Shown piece after piece: positions 13,060-25,495 of a stretch of DNA of 64,000 bases. Where the stretch lies: NCBI GenBank assembly GCA_024529925.1, contig JAFEUB010000735.1:1054001-1118000 (forward strand), written 5' to 3'. The DNA is from Ophthalmolycus amberensis (Eukaryota; Chordata; Actinopteri; Perciformes; Zoarcidae). The position numbers and the translations under genes were made by a program. Numbering within the stretch: position 1 is the stretch's first letter; each line of letters starts with the position of its first letter. The notes below the pieces were generated by a model, which saw nothing but the letters and a program-made list of their open reading frames with translations, searched no databases and had not been told where the DNA came from.

Positions 13060-14089
13060 TGGACCATATCATCTTCAAGGCAGGAGGAGAGGCCGGTGGT
13101 TATGGTGGTGAGGGGAGATGTAGAGCGCAGCCGATTATCCCCTAATTAACGCTGATACCTCCCCCATGGACAATGTCCCATCTCATCAGTGGGCCGCCGC
13201 GTCTTAATGTTAGGTGCTAACTGCCTCCCTCGCATATGTCAGTCCTCGTTAAGGGACTATGCCGTGCGGTAATGTCCTCCCGTTTAATGGCTTGTAAAAA
13301 AGATGGTTAACACTCACTATTTGGCTTCCCTCCTTTTTTTTCTTCTCGCCGCCACAGCTAGATGACAGATACAGTATGATGGAGCGCGCTTTGGGGGAAG
13401 TTAATTGCAGGCAGACAGTACCTTGGTGGTTGAAGTGTTATAGTTGGGAGAAGGTAAATGATTGGCCCCTTGGCTATATGTTCTAATGTTAAACCAGTCG
13501 TGGTCACAATGTCTTTACGGGTGACTCGTTAGGGTGTTGTCTGTCCAGCCACAGGCTAAATAGATTCATGAGGTTAGAAATTATCAGTTGTCCATTACTA
13601 AATTATTCATCAGACCAGGCTGCTTCATTGATAAAATACAGTTTTACCACAGCTATTTCATAATCATTAACGATGACCAATGACGCGTGAGTGCACATAA
13701 GTGGAACCTCATCAGCAACTCCCCATCTGAACAATTAAATGTTTTTTGCTTTAAGCTCCACGTCTGCATTCATTAACCAATAACCACGTCTTCTATTACG
13801 CAGCATAACTTTGCTCTGCCATTAGTCTGCAAGGCGGTAAAAGCAAATTGAACTGTCACTTCTCAATATGCATATGTTTTCGTTAGACAACAGTAAGAAT
13901 TCTTCTAACGCCAAGAGCTTGTGCTTCCCTTTTCTCTCTGCATATCCTCTCCTCACCCACCCCCTCGCGCCATCCCTCCCTCTCTCCATCTATGCATTCG
14001 TGTTGTATTATGAAAAAAGCAACCACGATTATTTTTGATTTCCCGTTTGCCTGAGCAGTACATTTGGCCCACCCCTCTCTCCCCCGACC
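13060..14089. other. Low-repeat noncoding DNA
   Basis: Unique sequence without microsatellites after the C run. Scattered homeodomain-type cores (for example CTAATTAAC near 13142) and balanced composition make it a plausible continuation of the candidate regulatory block to its right. No gene is supported. Confidence 0.45.
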
Positions 14090-14480
14090 CTCTTGATTGA
14101 GGGCTAATGAAAAAGCTGTCCTGAGCGTCGCTCCCTCCCTGTATCCATTAAGAATAATTAGACGGGAACAATTTTGATGCCTGTAACCTCGGCGAGTGTG
14201 GCTAATGGTGTTATAAATTGCTCCTTGTCCTGGGCCCTGCACGCATTGGCGCGCAGTGGTGGGGGCGAGACGCTTAATTCAAAAGCACTCTGTCAACAGC
14301 ACTGATTTGTGTGGTTAATGAGAGCGTTTAAAACAACAGGCGCAGCTCATGCATCCTAATGCCGATGGCAGGAGCAGGTTCGATAAAGAGGCTTGTCCAC
14401 CATAATTAGCCACGACAAACGCCCAGGATTAAGAGACCGGGGCCGAACACAGTGTGCCCTCTTAAAATGAGGCCCGTTTG
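14090..14480. promoter_or_regulatory. Candidate enhancer: homeodomain-core cluster
   Basis: In about 390 bases without simple repeats I count at least eight ATTA/TAAT cores: CTAATGA, CCATTAAG, ATAATTAG, GCTAATGG, CTTAATTC, GTTAATGA, CCTAATGC and CATAATTAGCC. GC-rich unique sequence separates them. Homeodomain proteins bind such cores. Density together with low repeat content is typical of conserved vertebrate enhancers, but conservation cannot be seen from one sequence. The call is an inference. Confidence 0.35.
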
Positions 14481-15428
14481 CTCTCACTCTGCCTCCCTTT
14501 GACTGACTCTACTTATGTCCTCTCTTTAACAGCGTGATTAACTGCCTTGTTTCTAGCACCTGTCTCTTTTGGGCTGACAGCTTCACTGCCTGTAGCTTTT
14601 CTTTTATAACTCACTGTTGCGTTTCTTGTATATTTGTTTCCGAGGCAGTAGAAAGATTTGAGTCTGAGAAGGGTCTCTGGAGCAGCGACTTCTGGTGGGT
14701 GGCGGTGTTCAGACCTCACCAGCAGGGATACATGTTCCCTTCTCACTAAATCTTACATTTTTTCCCCCCCTGAGGAGTCAACCTATTTCTCCACTGATCT
14801 TCACGACAGTTTTTGTCTCAGTCTCTCCAGTGAACTGCTCTGCCTGTGTCCCCTCCACCTGTTCAGTCTCTATTTATTCTTCTTTTTTACCTGCATGTGT
14901 TGTTCCTAGACCATAATCTGCCCACTTTCTATCCCTCGCTGGCTGGCTTTTACAGCCTGACAGTGAAAGGGTCAGATGGCTGTATGTCTGCGGGTTAAAG
15001 GCCCAAGGCAAATAGGAGATAGAGTCATATAACTTTAGCAAATGCCCAAAAGCTGTCCCTTTGTGCTAGCCGAAGAAAAGGAGCGACAAATTTCAAAAAG
15101 GAGTCAGATTGAAACAGAGATTAACACGAGGACTTTCATATCAATGGATCCGAAACAGTATAAAACGGTTAAAACGGGGGTAACTTTTGTCCTCGCCAGT
15201 GCTGTGTAGTAAAAGAGCCTCTAATATGTTTTAATCAGCCGCGTTCTGCAGAAGGTCTTCCAAAGGACTGTGTCTCTGTAATGGATGGAGAAGGAGAGAG
15301 TGACAAAGCCAGGCCCACTCTAAAAGGTGTTCAATTCCCCTGTAAATGCATGCTGACAAGATTAATTGAGCATTGCAAATGGTAAACTCTGCAACCCACA
15401 CCTCAAGAAACGGACACGCATGCATGCA

Positions 15429-15429
<1 letters not shown>
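14481..15429. other. Noncoding stretch, no gene seen
   Basis: Mixed unique sequence with short overlapping open frames (70-98 codons) on both strands, none with a domain. A T/C-rich patch lies at about 14750-14910. Confidence 0.5.
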
Positions 15430-15465
<36 letters not shown>

Positions 15466-15619
15466 CCAGGTGTTGACACAATGCTGCACATACCCACCCA
15501 AACAGGCTTAAAGACACACCTGGACACTCATACATGCATGCAGACACACACTTAATTGTGTTCATAAACACACATTGGTCTGCACATACCCTCTAGTATG
15601 CACATCAGTGTGCTTGCTT

Positions 15620-15663
<44 letters not shown>

Positions 15664-15818
15664 CTGCTGGCCTCCCTCAGCCTACTTCCACGTGTCTTGC
15701 CCAACACAAATGACTTGATGGGCAGTTAAATGCAGAGGTCGGGGGTTAAATGAACACCGTTGTTTATGAGGATGCGGTGTGAATCCATTTGCATTCTAAT
15801 ATTCCCTCTATTCTGAAA

Positions 15819-15858
<40 letters not shown>

Positions 15859-15861
15859 CAC
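15430..15861 (+). repeat. Cluster of three (CA)n microsatellites
   Basis: Long CA tracts lie at 15430-15464, 15621-15661 and 15820-15861, with shorter CA-rich sequence between them. The TGCATGCAGACACACA sequence occurs on both sides of the first tract (about 15421 and 15535), which suggests local duplication of the microsatellite and its edge. Confidence 0.9.
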
Positions 15862-17070
15862 TGGGCCCGTTACGGGCAGAAGGGAGGGTGCGAGAGGAGG
15901 GGAGTTGACTGGTGGACGGCTTGTTTTAAAATCCCATTATCAAGTTATTTATGGAATTCATGGCCCGACAACCTCTGTGACCTTGTTTTGTTAAACATGA
16001 ACCAGACACGATTCCAGCACGTGGCGCTGCCTATTAGCTTTTGTTTTCAATAGCCTTAAAATGTCAGCAACTTCAATCACCCCTTGGGCAGCTCTCCACT
16101 TGTGTGTTTTGGCCCTCATCAAATGGACACATGGTACACATCAACACAGTCTCACACATTCAGACGTACACATCCGTAAGGACACACACAATCGTTCACA
16201 CACAAAGTGTGGCTGCATGTAGACATGCACACTTGCATGCAAACGTCCAAAAAAAAAAAGTTCACACAAGCAAACGCACAACACACAGAAAATCCAAATG
16301 CATCCATAAACACACATTCACACTCTAACTATCCCAAAACCAAGGCACCCAGACAGTCATCATCCCAGACCAGACCCCATTACTCCCTGTCTGTATTTGT
16401 GTTTGTTTGTAATTGAACCCAATCTCTATGGCTAGTCATGGGCTGACTGACACGCAAGGATGAAATCCATGCAAATCCCAACAACCTCTTTACCCTAATG
16501 CTCCTGTTTAAACATGGAGGCCCATTCGTTTCTCTCCAGCTATCAGCGCCGCACATCAGTGCACGACCACTCATTACATGTAAACAAACTGAAGGATTAT
16601 TTAAAGATGCTGCCGTCCCGGTGACATTTTAGAGTTTCTGCTGGGAGAGGGGGAGCAAGATGAAGTGGCTAAGGGGTTTGCAAGGTTGTATGTAAAGACA
16701 GAATTCACTTTAAATGGGGAAAAGTGCACGTGTTTGCACAGTTCGTCTATGTTTTTTGGTCTGTTTTTATATGTATGTGTGTCTGAGTAATCACACCATT
16801 AATATTCCCTTTCTCTGTGACCTGCATGCGAGTTGCCCTCATTGGCTGCGCTGTGTGTAGTGGCAGGGTCGTGCACATTTGGAGGTGTAAACATCACCTG
16901 GCTGCTCTCCGTTATCCTTTGCCCACTTTTCGTAAACCTTGCCCAGTGCGTCATGGGCGTGCTACGAGAATACCCAAAGTGTGCTACTTCGGGTATATTC
17001 GTGGATTGCAGACCAGGCAAAAATCTTTTTATCTGCCTGTTTACATGTCAGCTGGTTGAAAAACATCCAA
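15862..17070. other. Noncoding stretch with diverged CA-rich patch
   Basis: A degenerate CA-rich region at about 16135-16325, with an internal run of about 10 A, looks like an old decayed microsatellite. The rest is unique. ATGCAAAT (octamer) occurs at 16469-16476. No gene is supported. Confidence 0.5.
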
Positions 17071-17185
17071 TAAATGGTCTGTACTTGTACAGCGCTTTTC
17101 TAGGCTTCCGACCACTCAAAGCGCTTGATGACAGGAGCTACCATGCACGGTGCCAACTGCCCAGGACTATCTAATCATTCATGTC
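17071..17185 (+). mobile_element. Decayed teleost interspersed repeat
   Basis: The stretch has the pattern I recognise from a very common fish repeat: a sequence close to AGCGCTTTTCTAG, then CCACTCAAAGCGCTT, then GCTACCATGCA and GTGCCAACTGCCCA. This order is seen directly. The family link comes from memory and has not been searched. The copy is short and lacks most of the usual right part. I cannot assign a superfamily. Confidence 0.55.
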
Positions 17186-19879
17186 CATTCAATTTTGGGC
17201 CACAGTCGCCATTAAAAGCGTAAAGACAAATAAAACAAGAATAAAGGGGGTTGTGCTATTTTTGGGAAGTTTATACGGGTCTGTCTTCGTTAAATAAAGT
17301 GCGCTGAAATCACCTTCCTCAGGAATTTTGAAATACCCGTGAAAGTATAGCTCTATAGAAGAACGTGGTATTTACTAACCTTGGCATTAAAAATCAAGAC
17401 TTCCCAAAGCCATGTTGTATGTGCACTCAAAGCACCTGCTAGGCTCTAACCAACTACATCACAGCTCATCATTTCAAATCAAAATAACAAGAAATATTAA
17501 TGCTGGGATGATATAAATGCACACAAGATTGCTAATTGTTTAATTCCACACACACCCACGTTTCCACATCCGATCCTTCATTCCACAGGTTGCTTCCCTA
17601 TTTAATGACACCATTCCATGTGTAAATATATTGTAATGCTGCCTTTCTCAATGAAGAACAGAGATAACATCCTACAGTTGTACAATATTCAATCATTTCT
17701 TTCTTGTTATTTGCCCACAGAACTCTCGACAAACGCCATTGGCAAAGAGCAAGTAGGCCTATTTGAGGAGGGCGAAAGTAAAATCGAGCCACAGACTGCC
17801 CCCGTGTGTCTTGCATTATTCAACGAGGCTCCAGCTGTGAGGCATAGAAGATTAAATCCCCCATATTCTAACATATGCCAACTAAAAGACTAACACTGGT
17901 GTGGGCCAGTGCCACCAGGCAAAAACTAACTGAAACAACAACAGTTAAGCAGCACTCGTGTACTTCATGATAGTTTTCTAACCCTTTGAGAAGATCAAGC
18001 CTTGCGCAGATTAACATTTAGTGATCAAATGTGGCGGCTATAGGTCTGCCACAGGCCAAACTTCACGACTCAAAGTCAATCCGTTATATATTGGCTAAAA
18101 AAAGGCCTATAGTTAATGGTCTTAGACTTGAATATATCATCCTTGAGTTTGTTTGCAGCCTGCAACACGAGCCACTGACTGCACCAGCACATTAGCAACT
18201 GTTGGAATATTGGTCTTAGTTTGTCCACAGTCTCGCTAAGACTTTAACAAACACAGATTTGTTTTTTGTTTCTCAAAGATTTCTTCAACTAAAATCTCTC
18301 TTTGAAGGGGAGAGCAGATACATACACAACTATAGTGAATGGCCAGTAAAAAAGCAAGAATAATTGATTTACAGACCCTTTTACAAATGTTTTCCAATTT
18401 TGTTCAATTAAAGCATTATTCTTTTATGTAAGTTCAACCAAAATTGAATTGCTATAAAATAAATAAAATAACATGTTTCGGTAATTACATTTTGCACCAA
18501 AATATGAAATAAAAACATTTCGTTGAATGAATTCACCCCATGTTGACAATGCAAGCAACACAATCAGCAAATCACTAGAGGTCCATCAATTTCCTGCAGA
18601 GCTGAGAGACTCAGCCGATGTGTGGAAAATCAACAAGCTTGTAAACATGGCTCAAGTATTCACGGTCACCAGCTGACGGGAGGTAATCACATTTCGGTGC
18701 TTCCTGTTGGACTTTTGCTTCATCGCCAATAATTCTTTGTTTGAAGGCTGTAAGAACTTCAAATGGCGCTCTGAGAAAGCGTGCGCCCGCTGCAGGGGTT
18801 GATTGCGAGCTCCGACAAAACTTTATTGATTTGTTTTTTCAATTAATGCAACCTAATTTGCGCTTGCTAATTTGCTATGTAACACAAAAGACAGTGACTT
18901 AAGGTCAGGCTATGGCAGTTCATCTAGCAGGTTTATATGCATCCTGACTACACGGCTATTGTCTTTACCTAGTAAATTGCAATGAACAACTAAATGTTTT
19001 TATGAAGTTTTTTATTTTTTATTAGTTAATCGCCTTTATCTCAACTGCTCGGAACTTGGAACTTCATCAATGTATCCATCCAGTCTATCTTATCTTATCC
19101 AGTCCTCATCTTAAATGGAGTATATCCAACCATCCATCTTTCACCCCACTATTAAGTTGTTTCCTGATGATGCCTCGAGATTACACATCACAGCTTAATA
19201 CCGCAGGTGCTTATCCACTTGTTTTGCTCCTCTGATTGACTCTCCCTCTGTATGTTGGAATAAACGCTTTTCAGAGCTGTGTGGCAGATATGTGTGATGT
19301 GATCAATAGCCTCTGCTAATGAGATAATAATAATAATGATTGATAATAATTCCCTTCACTTCCCGTTCTGCAGAGTACATTCTCAATCAAAACATAGAAT
19401 ACACAATTCCACCCCGACATGTGCTGACGTGTATGCAGCCGATGCAAAAACATACACACCAACTCACAGAATGAGGTGCAGGTGGCTGTCGGTGCACCAG
19501 GAAAGAGTCATTTTCACAGAGGGAAAGGTGCCAAAATATGTCCGGGCCAACAATTAGATGACTGCTCTGCAGAGAGGAGGAAGAAAAAAAGAGAAAAGTA
19601 AGAGAAAAAGTAACTGAGTCACACTGAGGTGTTGACTACGGCATAAATCACGAATACCCCTTCCTAATTTAAAGTAGTTCATCTGTCCAATCATTTCCAT
19701 ATGAGCCAAATCCTGATGAATTCATCTTTTCAAAAGGAAGTGAAGTGTAATGCAGAAAATAAATATATTAAGTCCAATCATTTTAAGAATATGACCCAAT
19801 TTGCTGTGTCTGACCTGTCAAAACTTAACCCACAACCGACCAAAACTCAATGCAATGCCTTGTAACCTGGCTAAAAACT
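17186..19879. other. Noncoding stretch, no gene seen
   Basis: About 2.7 kb of AT-rich unique sequence with almost no microsatellites. The part at 18.6-18.9 kb is more GC-balanced and carries TGTAAAC (forkhead-type) and several AATTA cores, so it is a weak enhancer candidate. A short (AAT)n lies at about 19325-19340. No coding frame is convincing. Confidence 0.5.
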
Positions 19880-20215
19880 GGATGTTCATGCTGATACCAA
19901 TATCAATATTTGAGAGTTGTCCTTTTTCAAATGAAGACAGAAGATTAAAAATGAAACTATTTTGGTTAGGTTCCCTTTATTCTCATCATTTTTATTTTTG
20001 AAAAACGATGACTAAGTGAGCGCTACACTTAACGGTTGAAGAATAAACTTGTCACTCCTCCCTAGTGGACATGGCAACAGTGTTTTAAAACAGCCATAAA
20101 CTTATCTTTAGCATTTCTGAACAATTTATTGCAAGTTATTTGCCAAAATATACAATAACAATACATCTGCAGTAAGGTAATATCGGCCCAGGAATTCATC
20201 GGTCTAGCTTAAGGG
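19880..20215 (+). mobile_element. Decayed MITE-like fish repeat
   Basis: Near the left end is GATACCAATATCAATATTTG. In the middle are the phrases CTAGTGGACA and CAGCCATAAACTTATC. Near the right end is TATCGGCCCAGGAATTCATC, followed by GGTCTAGCT. I recognise these phrases, in this order, from a non-autonomous repeat that is abundant in teleost genomes. Family membership is from memory, and boundaries are approximate because the copy is eroded. Confidence 0.5.
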
Positions 20216-21920
20216 ACAGATAACAAGGTCATTGAGTCATTTTAACATTTTAAGTGTTGAATATTGAGGCCTCAGTTTTTATTTTACCAGCAGCAAAATG
20301 TCACTTTTGGATTTCATGTATCCATTTTTGTATTAATCAATCAAATACAATTGTTTATCCAGATTTCTTCCACTAGTTTTTCTTTTTGTGAGTCTTAAAG
20401 GTGCAATGCTCTAGTTTTCTTTATCCTAGTCCAATAATGTTTGTGTGGCTTTTTATTAATGCTATTATATATGCACTCTACCGGTGCTTTTTCCAGTGCA
20501 TTCAGGGCATCAGAGCTGGTACCACACCTGCTCTTGTTCACACTTCTGCCTCAAATCTGTATTGAAACTCCCTCCCAGATCCAAAGGTGATCCGTGGGGC
20601 CTCTTGGGCAGAGATCCTGCTCCTCTCCCTCCACCCCTTACATTAGTTACATCTCCAAGGAGTGTGAGTGTGTCTGTGTGTGTGTGTGAGAGAGTGTGTG
20701 TGTGTGTGTGTGCCAGGGGTGGCAGTGCTCCCTAGTGTAGTGTTGGCCCCAGGCAGCACAAGGTAACATCAAACGATTCTTCTCTTTATGACTTATTTAT
20801 TTATTATTGCGAGTGTGTGTGTGTAGGAGAGAGAAAAAGAGAGAGAGTGTGAGTTCATACTTGAACGGGCTTGTGTGCATTTGTCATCTGTGCCAGTTTG
20901 TTTTTATTCTGTCCTGAGACGCCGCCACCGGTTGCGGCAGCGTCCTTCCTGGTGGCGAGCAAAGGGAGCCGAGGGACAGCGGGGGGGGGGGTCCCTGTAA
21001 CTCCAACTCTGGGACCCCCACCGGTCTCTGTGCTCCAGCCTCCTCTGTGTTCAAGGGATGCGGGAACCTCCCTCCTCTGCCGTAACTACCGTCCCAGAGC
21101 AGCCAGTTACACGGGAACACATAAAACCGAGGAAGGGAGATGTTTATTGGCACTGTCACCTTGAATGAGCGTGTTTTCTAAGACTTGCTTCATGCCACGC
21201 ACCCTGGGAACGCTTCACATGTGAAACCCTCCCCTGGTGGAGTTGGAACATACAAAAGTCTCCGAACAAAGGCAAATGTGATAAGGGAAATCCTCGGAGG
21301 CTGGCGGACACGGCTCCAACAACCAAAGCAAACATTCATACCCACTCATTTATTCAATATTACTTTGTGTTTTTGCAATTGCTGCAGTTTAACATTCAAA
21401 ATAGAGCATGCGGTTTATATTTACTGCCAAGACTGAATACGTGACATCAAAGCAAAGTAGAAGAAAACCAAAAATCAGTCACTATGACGAGTAGCAGGAT
21501 GCAATATGTACGCATGTGTCAAACTCGAACATCTTCCTACAGTTTACTCAGCCTTCCCTGTGCGGCAGACTTGTTTTTGCAATTCTTTGATTAGTTATCG
21601 ACCAGGGCACTTCCTCTGGTTGTGGATATGGACTGCTCGACAGCTCAGGAAGGCTTGAGACAATCAGGGCTCCTACCTACTTTACCTGTGATGAATCGCA
21701 TTACCGCTGGACCAAGTGCCGGCCGAGCCACTTGCTGAAAAATCGGCCAGCTAAAGCGGGCGGACGGGAAGCCGCATGGCAAAGCACTTCGTCCCGACAC
21801 GTCCCCCACCCCTTCCCTCCCTCCAAATGAATATCCAGCCCCGTCCTCCATAAAGTGCATTAGGCACGGAGAGTCATTAGTACAAATGGGCTCAAGGTAC
21901 TTCTGCAAGGAGGCTGTGCT
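20216..21920. other. Noncoding stretch with GT/GA microsatellites
   Basis: GT- and GA-rich tracts lie at about 20665-20712 and 20812-20850. An 11-base G run is at 20981-20991 inside a GC-rich stretch (20915-21080). The frames there on both strands are arginine/proline-rich and unrecognised. The 21600-21900 part is unique, balanced and could be regulatory. Confidence 0.5.
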
Positions 21921-21952
<32 letters not shown>

Positions 21953-21961
21953 TGTGTGTGT
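21921..21961 (+). repeat. (GC)n-(GT)n alternating tract
   Basis: An alternating purine-pyrimidine tract begins as a GC repeat of about 16 bases and passes without a break into a GT repeat of about 25 bases. Alternating GC/GT DNA is the classic sequence class for left-handed Z-DNA. A formed Z structure is inference. Confidence 0.9.
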
Positions 21962-22031
21962 AATGGGGATGTAGAAGGGGAGGGGGACTAAGCTGGAGGA
22001 TGCTTATGTCTCTTCTGCCTGTTGTCCTCAC

Positions 22032-22109
22032 TACACACACACACACACATCTAGTCTGTGAATCTGCACCTATCACTCGCCACCCCCACTCCCCCCCCCC
22101 CCCCCCCCC
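22032..22109 (+). repeat. (CA)n and poly(C19)
   Basis: A CA tract at about 22032-22051 is followed by 19 consecutive C at 22091-22109. The proline- or glycine-rich frames here are artefacts. Confidence 0.9.
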
Positions 22110-22774
22110 ACCACCATTCCTGTGGAGAAGACAGGGTGCCCCCCTGCCCCTTGTTCTCTCCTGCTGCGATGGGGAAGTGCATCCTCATTTAATAATGTAT
22201 CAGAGAGAAGACAGAGAGGGAGAGAGAGCTCTGACCCAGACGAATGCAGCCTCTCCATTATTTAGCATTCATAGACACCTTCCAGCTCATTTCTGACTCA
22301 ATATTTAATACAGCAGTAGGAGAGGGAGGGCAGTTCTCTAATACTCACGCCCGCTTGATTTTTCGCCGTTAGTTTGTATTTTGGCCTAATGAAAAAAAAG
22401 AAGGTACATCGACATATTTGCAGACATGCAAGCAATGGTGAAAAATGGACAAACGTGTCTGTGTTGATGTGTGTGTTGCAGGGCTGATATGTAGATGAAC
22501 GTACGCAGACGGGAAGTGAAGTAAGCTCTTAAATCTACAGGAATATGCTGCCGGTCCCCGTCTTGACCTCCTTCTCTCTTTTGTTCGACTGGGCTGCGTG
22601 CGGAGGAACAGACAGGAGAGGTGTTCATGTGAATGGGTTGATGTGTTGGGAGGTTGTGTGTATTCGTGGGATGGACAGGGAGTCTTGAAAAGCACGAGTT
22701 CTGGCTTGTCAACGTGGCCTGCTGGGACCGGTGGCCCCTCACCCCGCCACCACTCTCCCTTTTGTCTGTCACAG
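22110..22774. other. Noncoding stretch, no gene seen
   Basis: Mixed sequence with overlapping 60-140 codon frames on both strands, mainly serine/histidine/threonine-rich and without domains. Confidence 0.45.
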
Positions 22775-22922
22775 CAACACCTCAGGGTCAAAGATTAGGC
22801 AACATCCAGACAAAGAGGAAGCATTTGTTGCCCACTATCAGAGTGCTGTTCACTGTACGGCACATGGATGCTGGGGCACAGTTGGAAGATGCAGGCCATG
22901 ATCACACCATTGTGGTCAACCC
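22775..22922 (+). other. Possible internal exon (148 nt), product unknown
   Basis: The segment is preceded by a good acceptor-like sequence (pyrimidine-rich TCTCCCTTTTGTCTGTCACAG) minus nothing unusual, and is followed at once by GTAAGA, a good donor-like hexamer. Of the three plus-strand frames only one is open from acceptor to donor; it includes the stretch QRLGNIQTKRKHLLPT. The frame enters two bases before a full codon and leaves with two spare bases. I do not recognise the peptide, and no partner exon is evident. It could be an exon of a host gene, a noncoding RNA exon, or chance. Confidence 0.25.
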
Positions 22923-24017
22923 GTAAGACATTTGTCTACAGTGCAATTGAGAGTGAATCAGAAAATCAAGATGTATTCTGCTTGCTTACAATGACTCTCA
23001 TATAAGATACAAATACAGTGTTTGAGGTGATACGTATGAAATTGTTTTACACAATATATTCACTAAAATTTGAATATAACGTGATCGTTATTTACGCTTC
23101 GCAATTACATCTTGAGAGTATTTTTTTAAGATGCTTTTTGATTTCAGTCGCCACCCAACAGTGAAATGCAGGAGTGAAAATGTGGAACACTGGACTTATA
23201 AACAGACCAGACACACAGATAGAAGCTCACTTTTGAAATCACACACATAAAGGAGTTATAACCAACATAATTCGCCTACATGGCCTCCTTTCACATTCAT
23301 TTTCTCTATCTATTGGGCTGTTATCGTTGGCCCCGTTAAAACAGTGAAAATTAAGCGTTTTTTGTTGCAGTGGTTTACTAATATATTCATTTGTTAGCAA
23401 ACTGAGATAGCATGCAACACAAACAAATCAATGAAAGGTGTGCGTGTGAGGTTTCCTTGCGACTGTTTGAGAATGCTGCAAGGTGGTTAACAGGTTGGTA
23501 CACAACATCGCCTATGACAGCAATTTATAGGAAGAAGGGAATTTGCACCTTTTTTGGAGTGTGTTTAACAGTGGGCCCAATTCACATGAAATATTTGTCA
23601 CATTTTCGATTCACTTTTCATTGGGAGTAATGAATCCTCAATTAACTGCGAGAGTGTTTCCCCCTGTGCGTTTTCTGTCCACACGTGTGTATGCAATCAC
23701 GAAGCTAGTACACGCATGTGATAATATATGTACAGTACACCCATACACATATGTGACTACTATACGCTTACAGTATATCTGTGCTTTAATCACAGTCTGG
23801 CTTGACACACCGTGCAGCAGTTGGCTTAAGACCAATGGCTTTTCACCTGGCAGATATGTCATGCTCGTGTATCATTAGTTGCGGCCGAAGGAGGGGCAGG
23901 ACATGTAGAAAGAACGCAGGCTCTCTCTATGCAAATGTTTGGCCCTGGCTTGTCAGGGCTCACCTCTGTCCCCGTGACAACAGACGGAGCAAGGAAACAG
24001 AGAGAGTGATCCAGGGG
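22923..24017. other. Noncoding stretch, no gene seen
   Basis: AT-rich unique sequence. ATGCAAAT (octamer) occurs near 23930 in a more balanced patch at 23.87-23.97 kb. No gene or known repeat family is recognised. Confidence 0.5.
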
Positions 24018-24042
24018 GAGAGAGAGAGAGAGAGAGAGAGAG
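24018..24042 (+). repeat. (GA)n microsatellite
   Basis: A simple GA tract of about 25 bases. Confidence 0.9.
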
Positions 24043-24748
24043 GCTGGTTCTCATGGTTTGCCGATGGACTCCTGTGGGAAAACCATTAGCCGGTGTAAAT
24101 AATGCTCAGACACCATCCATGAGGAAGCGAGATGCAGATGATGCTCATTCTCATGTGTGTACCTTGCTGTTTCTTATTAATCACTCGGTCAGTCAGTCGG
24201 TCCCTCCATCTCCCCTTCCTGTGCATGTCCGTCTTGATGTTATTCTAGTTCCTTTATGTTTTCGTTTAACCTTGCCTTGTCTTCCATGTCCGTCTTCCCC
24301 AACACTGCACTTTTCTTGTCATTCGTGAAATGGCACAACGGCAAAACGCTGCGCTTACAGTATAGAGTTATTCACTTTGTGAGAAAAGCTCCTCAGGCGG
24401 TGTCATTTCTCAGGTTGTGTTAGAATCACTTTGTCAGGGGCGATATAAATTACCAAGATAAACGCTGTCTGACCAACTCTACTCGTACAGCTCCCCGCGT
24501 TCCCGTTTCCTAGAAGAAGATATAATATCACTTCATGGCACAGTGTCTTTTCAACTTGGTGCGTGTGAGTTTTCTATTTCTGTCGGAAGAATTCCCCCCG
24601 GTACAGAAAATAGTGCTGCTTCATAAATTGATGGCTGTCACCAGAGACGGCAAACAAAAAACGACAAAGGGGAAGGAATAAAATATATAAACTCCATTAA
24701 AAAAATTAAACCTGCCTCCAGCATCGCACGGCCAATCTGTTTGTTTGT

Positions 24749-24792
<44 letters not shown>

Positions 24793-25137
24793 ATGTTTGT
24801 GTTTGGTGGGAATATATGACTTCAGTGTGTTAGTGCCTGGCTTTTCCGCTGCTCCCAACAACACTGTTGCCGGCGGAGTCAAAGCTGTTAGTGTGGACCC
24901 ACTAATTATTTAATGCACTGCCTCATTTGTTTGCATTCTTTCCATGTTGAATGGTTGCAAGCAGTACAGTAACCCAGAGGAGCTTTCTGTGCGTTTTCCC
25001 CCATTCTTTCACTTCTCTTTCTCACACACACCGAGTGTTCTAATGCTCTACAATGCAAAGGAAAAAGTAAATCTCAGTAAATGTAGGGAAGTCATTAGTT
25101 ACAAACGGATACTTTCAGTTCGCCGTTGATTCAAGGA
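24043..25137. other. Noncoding stretch with (GT)n at 24751-24791
   Basis: Apart from a 41-base GT tract at 24751-24791, the sequence is unique. A patch at about 24840-24940 with balanced composition and ACTAATTATTTAATGC is a weak regulatory candidate. No gene is supported. Confidence 0.5.
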
Positions 25138-25184
25138 GCGTGTTCTTTTAGCGTGTTCTTTTAGCGTGTTCTTTTAGCGCGTTC
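25138..25184 (+). repeat. 13-bp tandem repeat, 3.6 copies
   Basis: Three identical 13-base units, GCGTGTTCTTTTA, stand head to tail (25138-25150, 25151-25163, 25164-25176), followed by a partial diverged unit. This is a small minisatellite rather than a common microsatellite. Confidence 0.95.
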
Positions 25185-25493
25185 ACGCTCAACACCGGTC
25201 ACACGCACGCAAAGCTGCCACACTACATTCAGCAGTAGGTGCAGAAGGTTACTCAAGGGCAACGAGCTTAGGCATCCACGAAAAGAGAGGAGCCTCGCTC
25301 ATTCAATATCTCCCCAAAAAATGTCCGACACAATTTGGAGTATTCCGTGACCTTCAAGGCATATGTGTGCTTGACCAAATTCCTTAAACCGCTTCACCTC
25401 ACTATTTTGCCGATTTACTATTTTCATGTTCAGTCCTGCCTCTCTATCCTCCACACTCTCCCTGTATTTGTCCCGAAAGCACAGCACACACAA

Positions 25494-25495
<2 letters not shown>
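25185..25495. other. Noncoding stretch, no gene seen
   Basis: Short unique stretch between two repeats; nothing recognisable is found. Confidence 0.5.
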
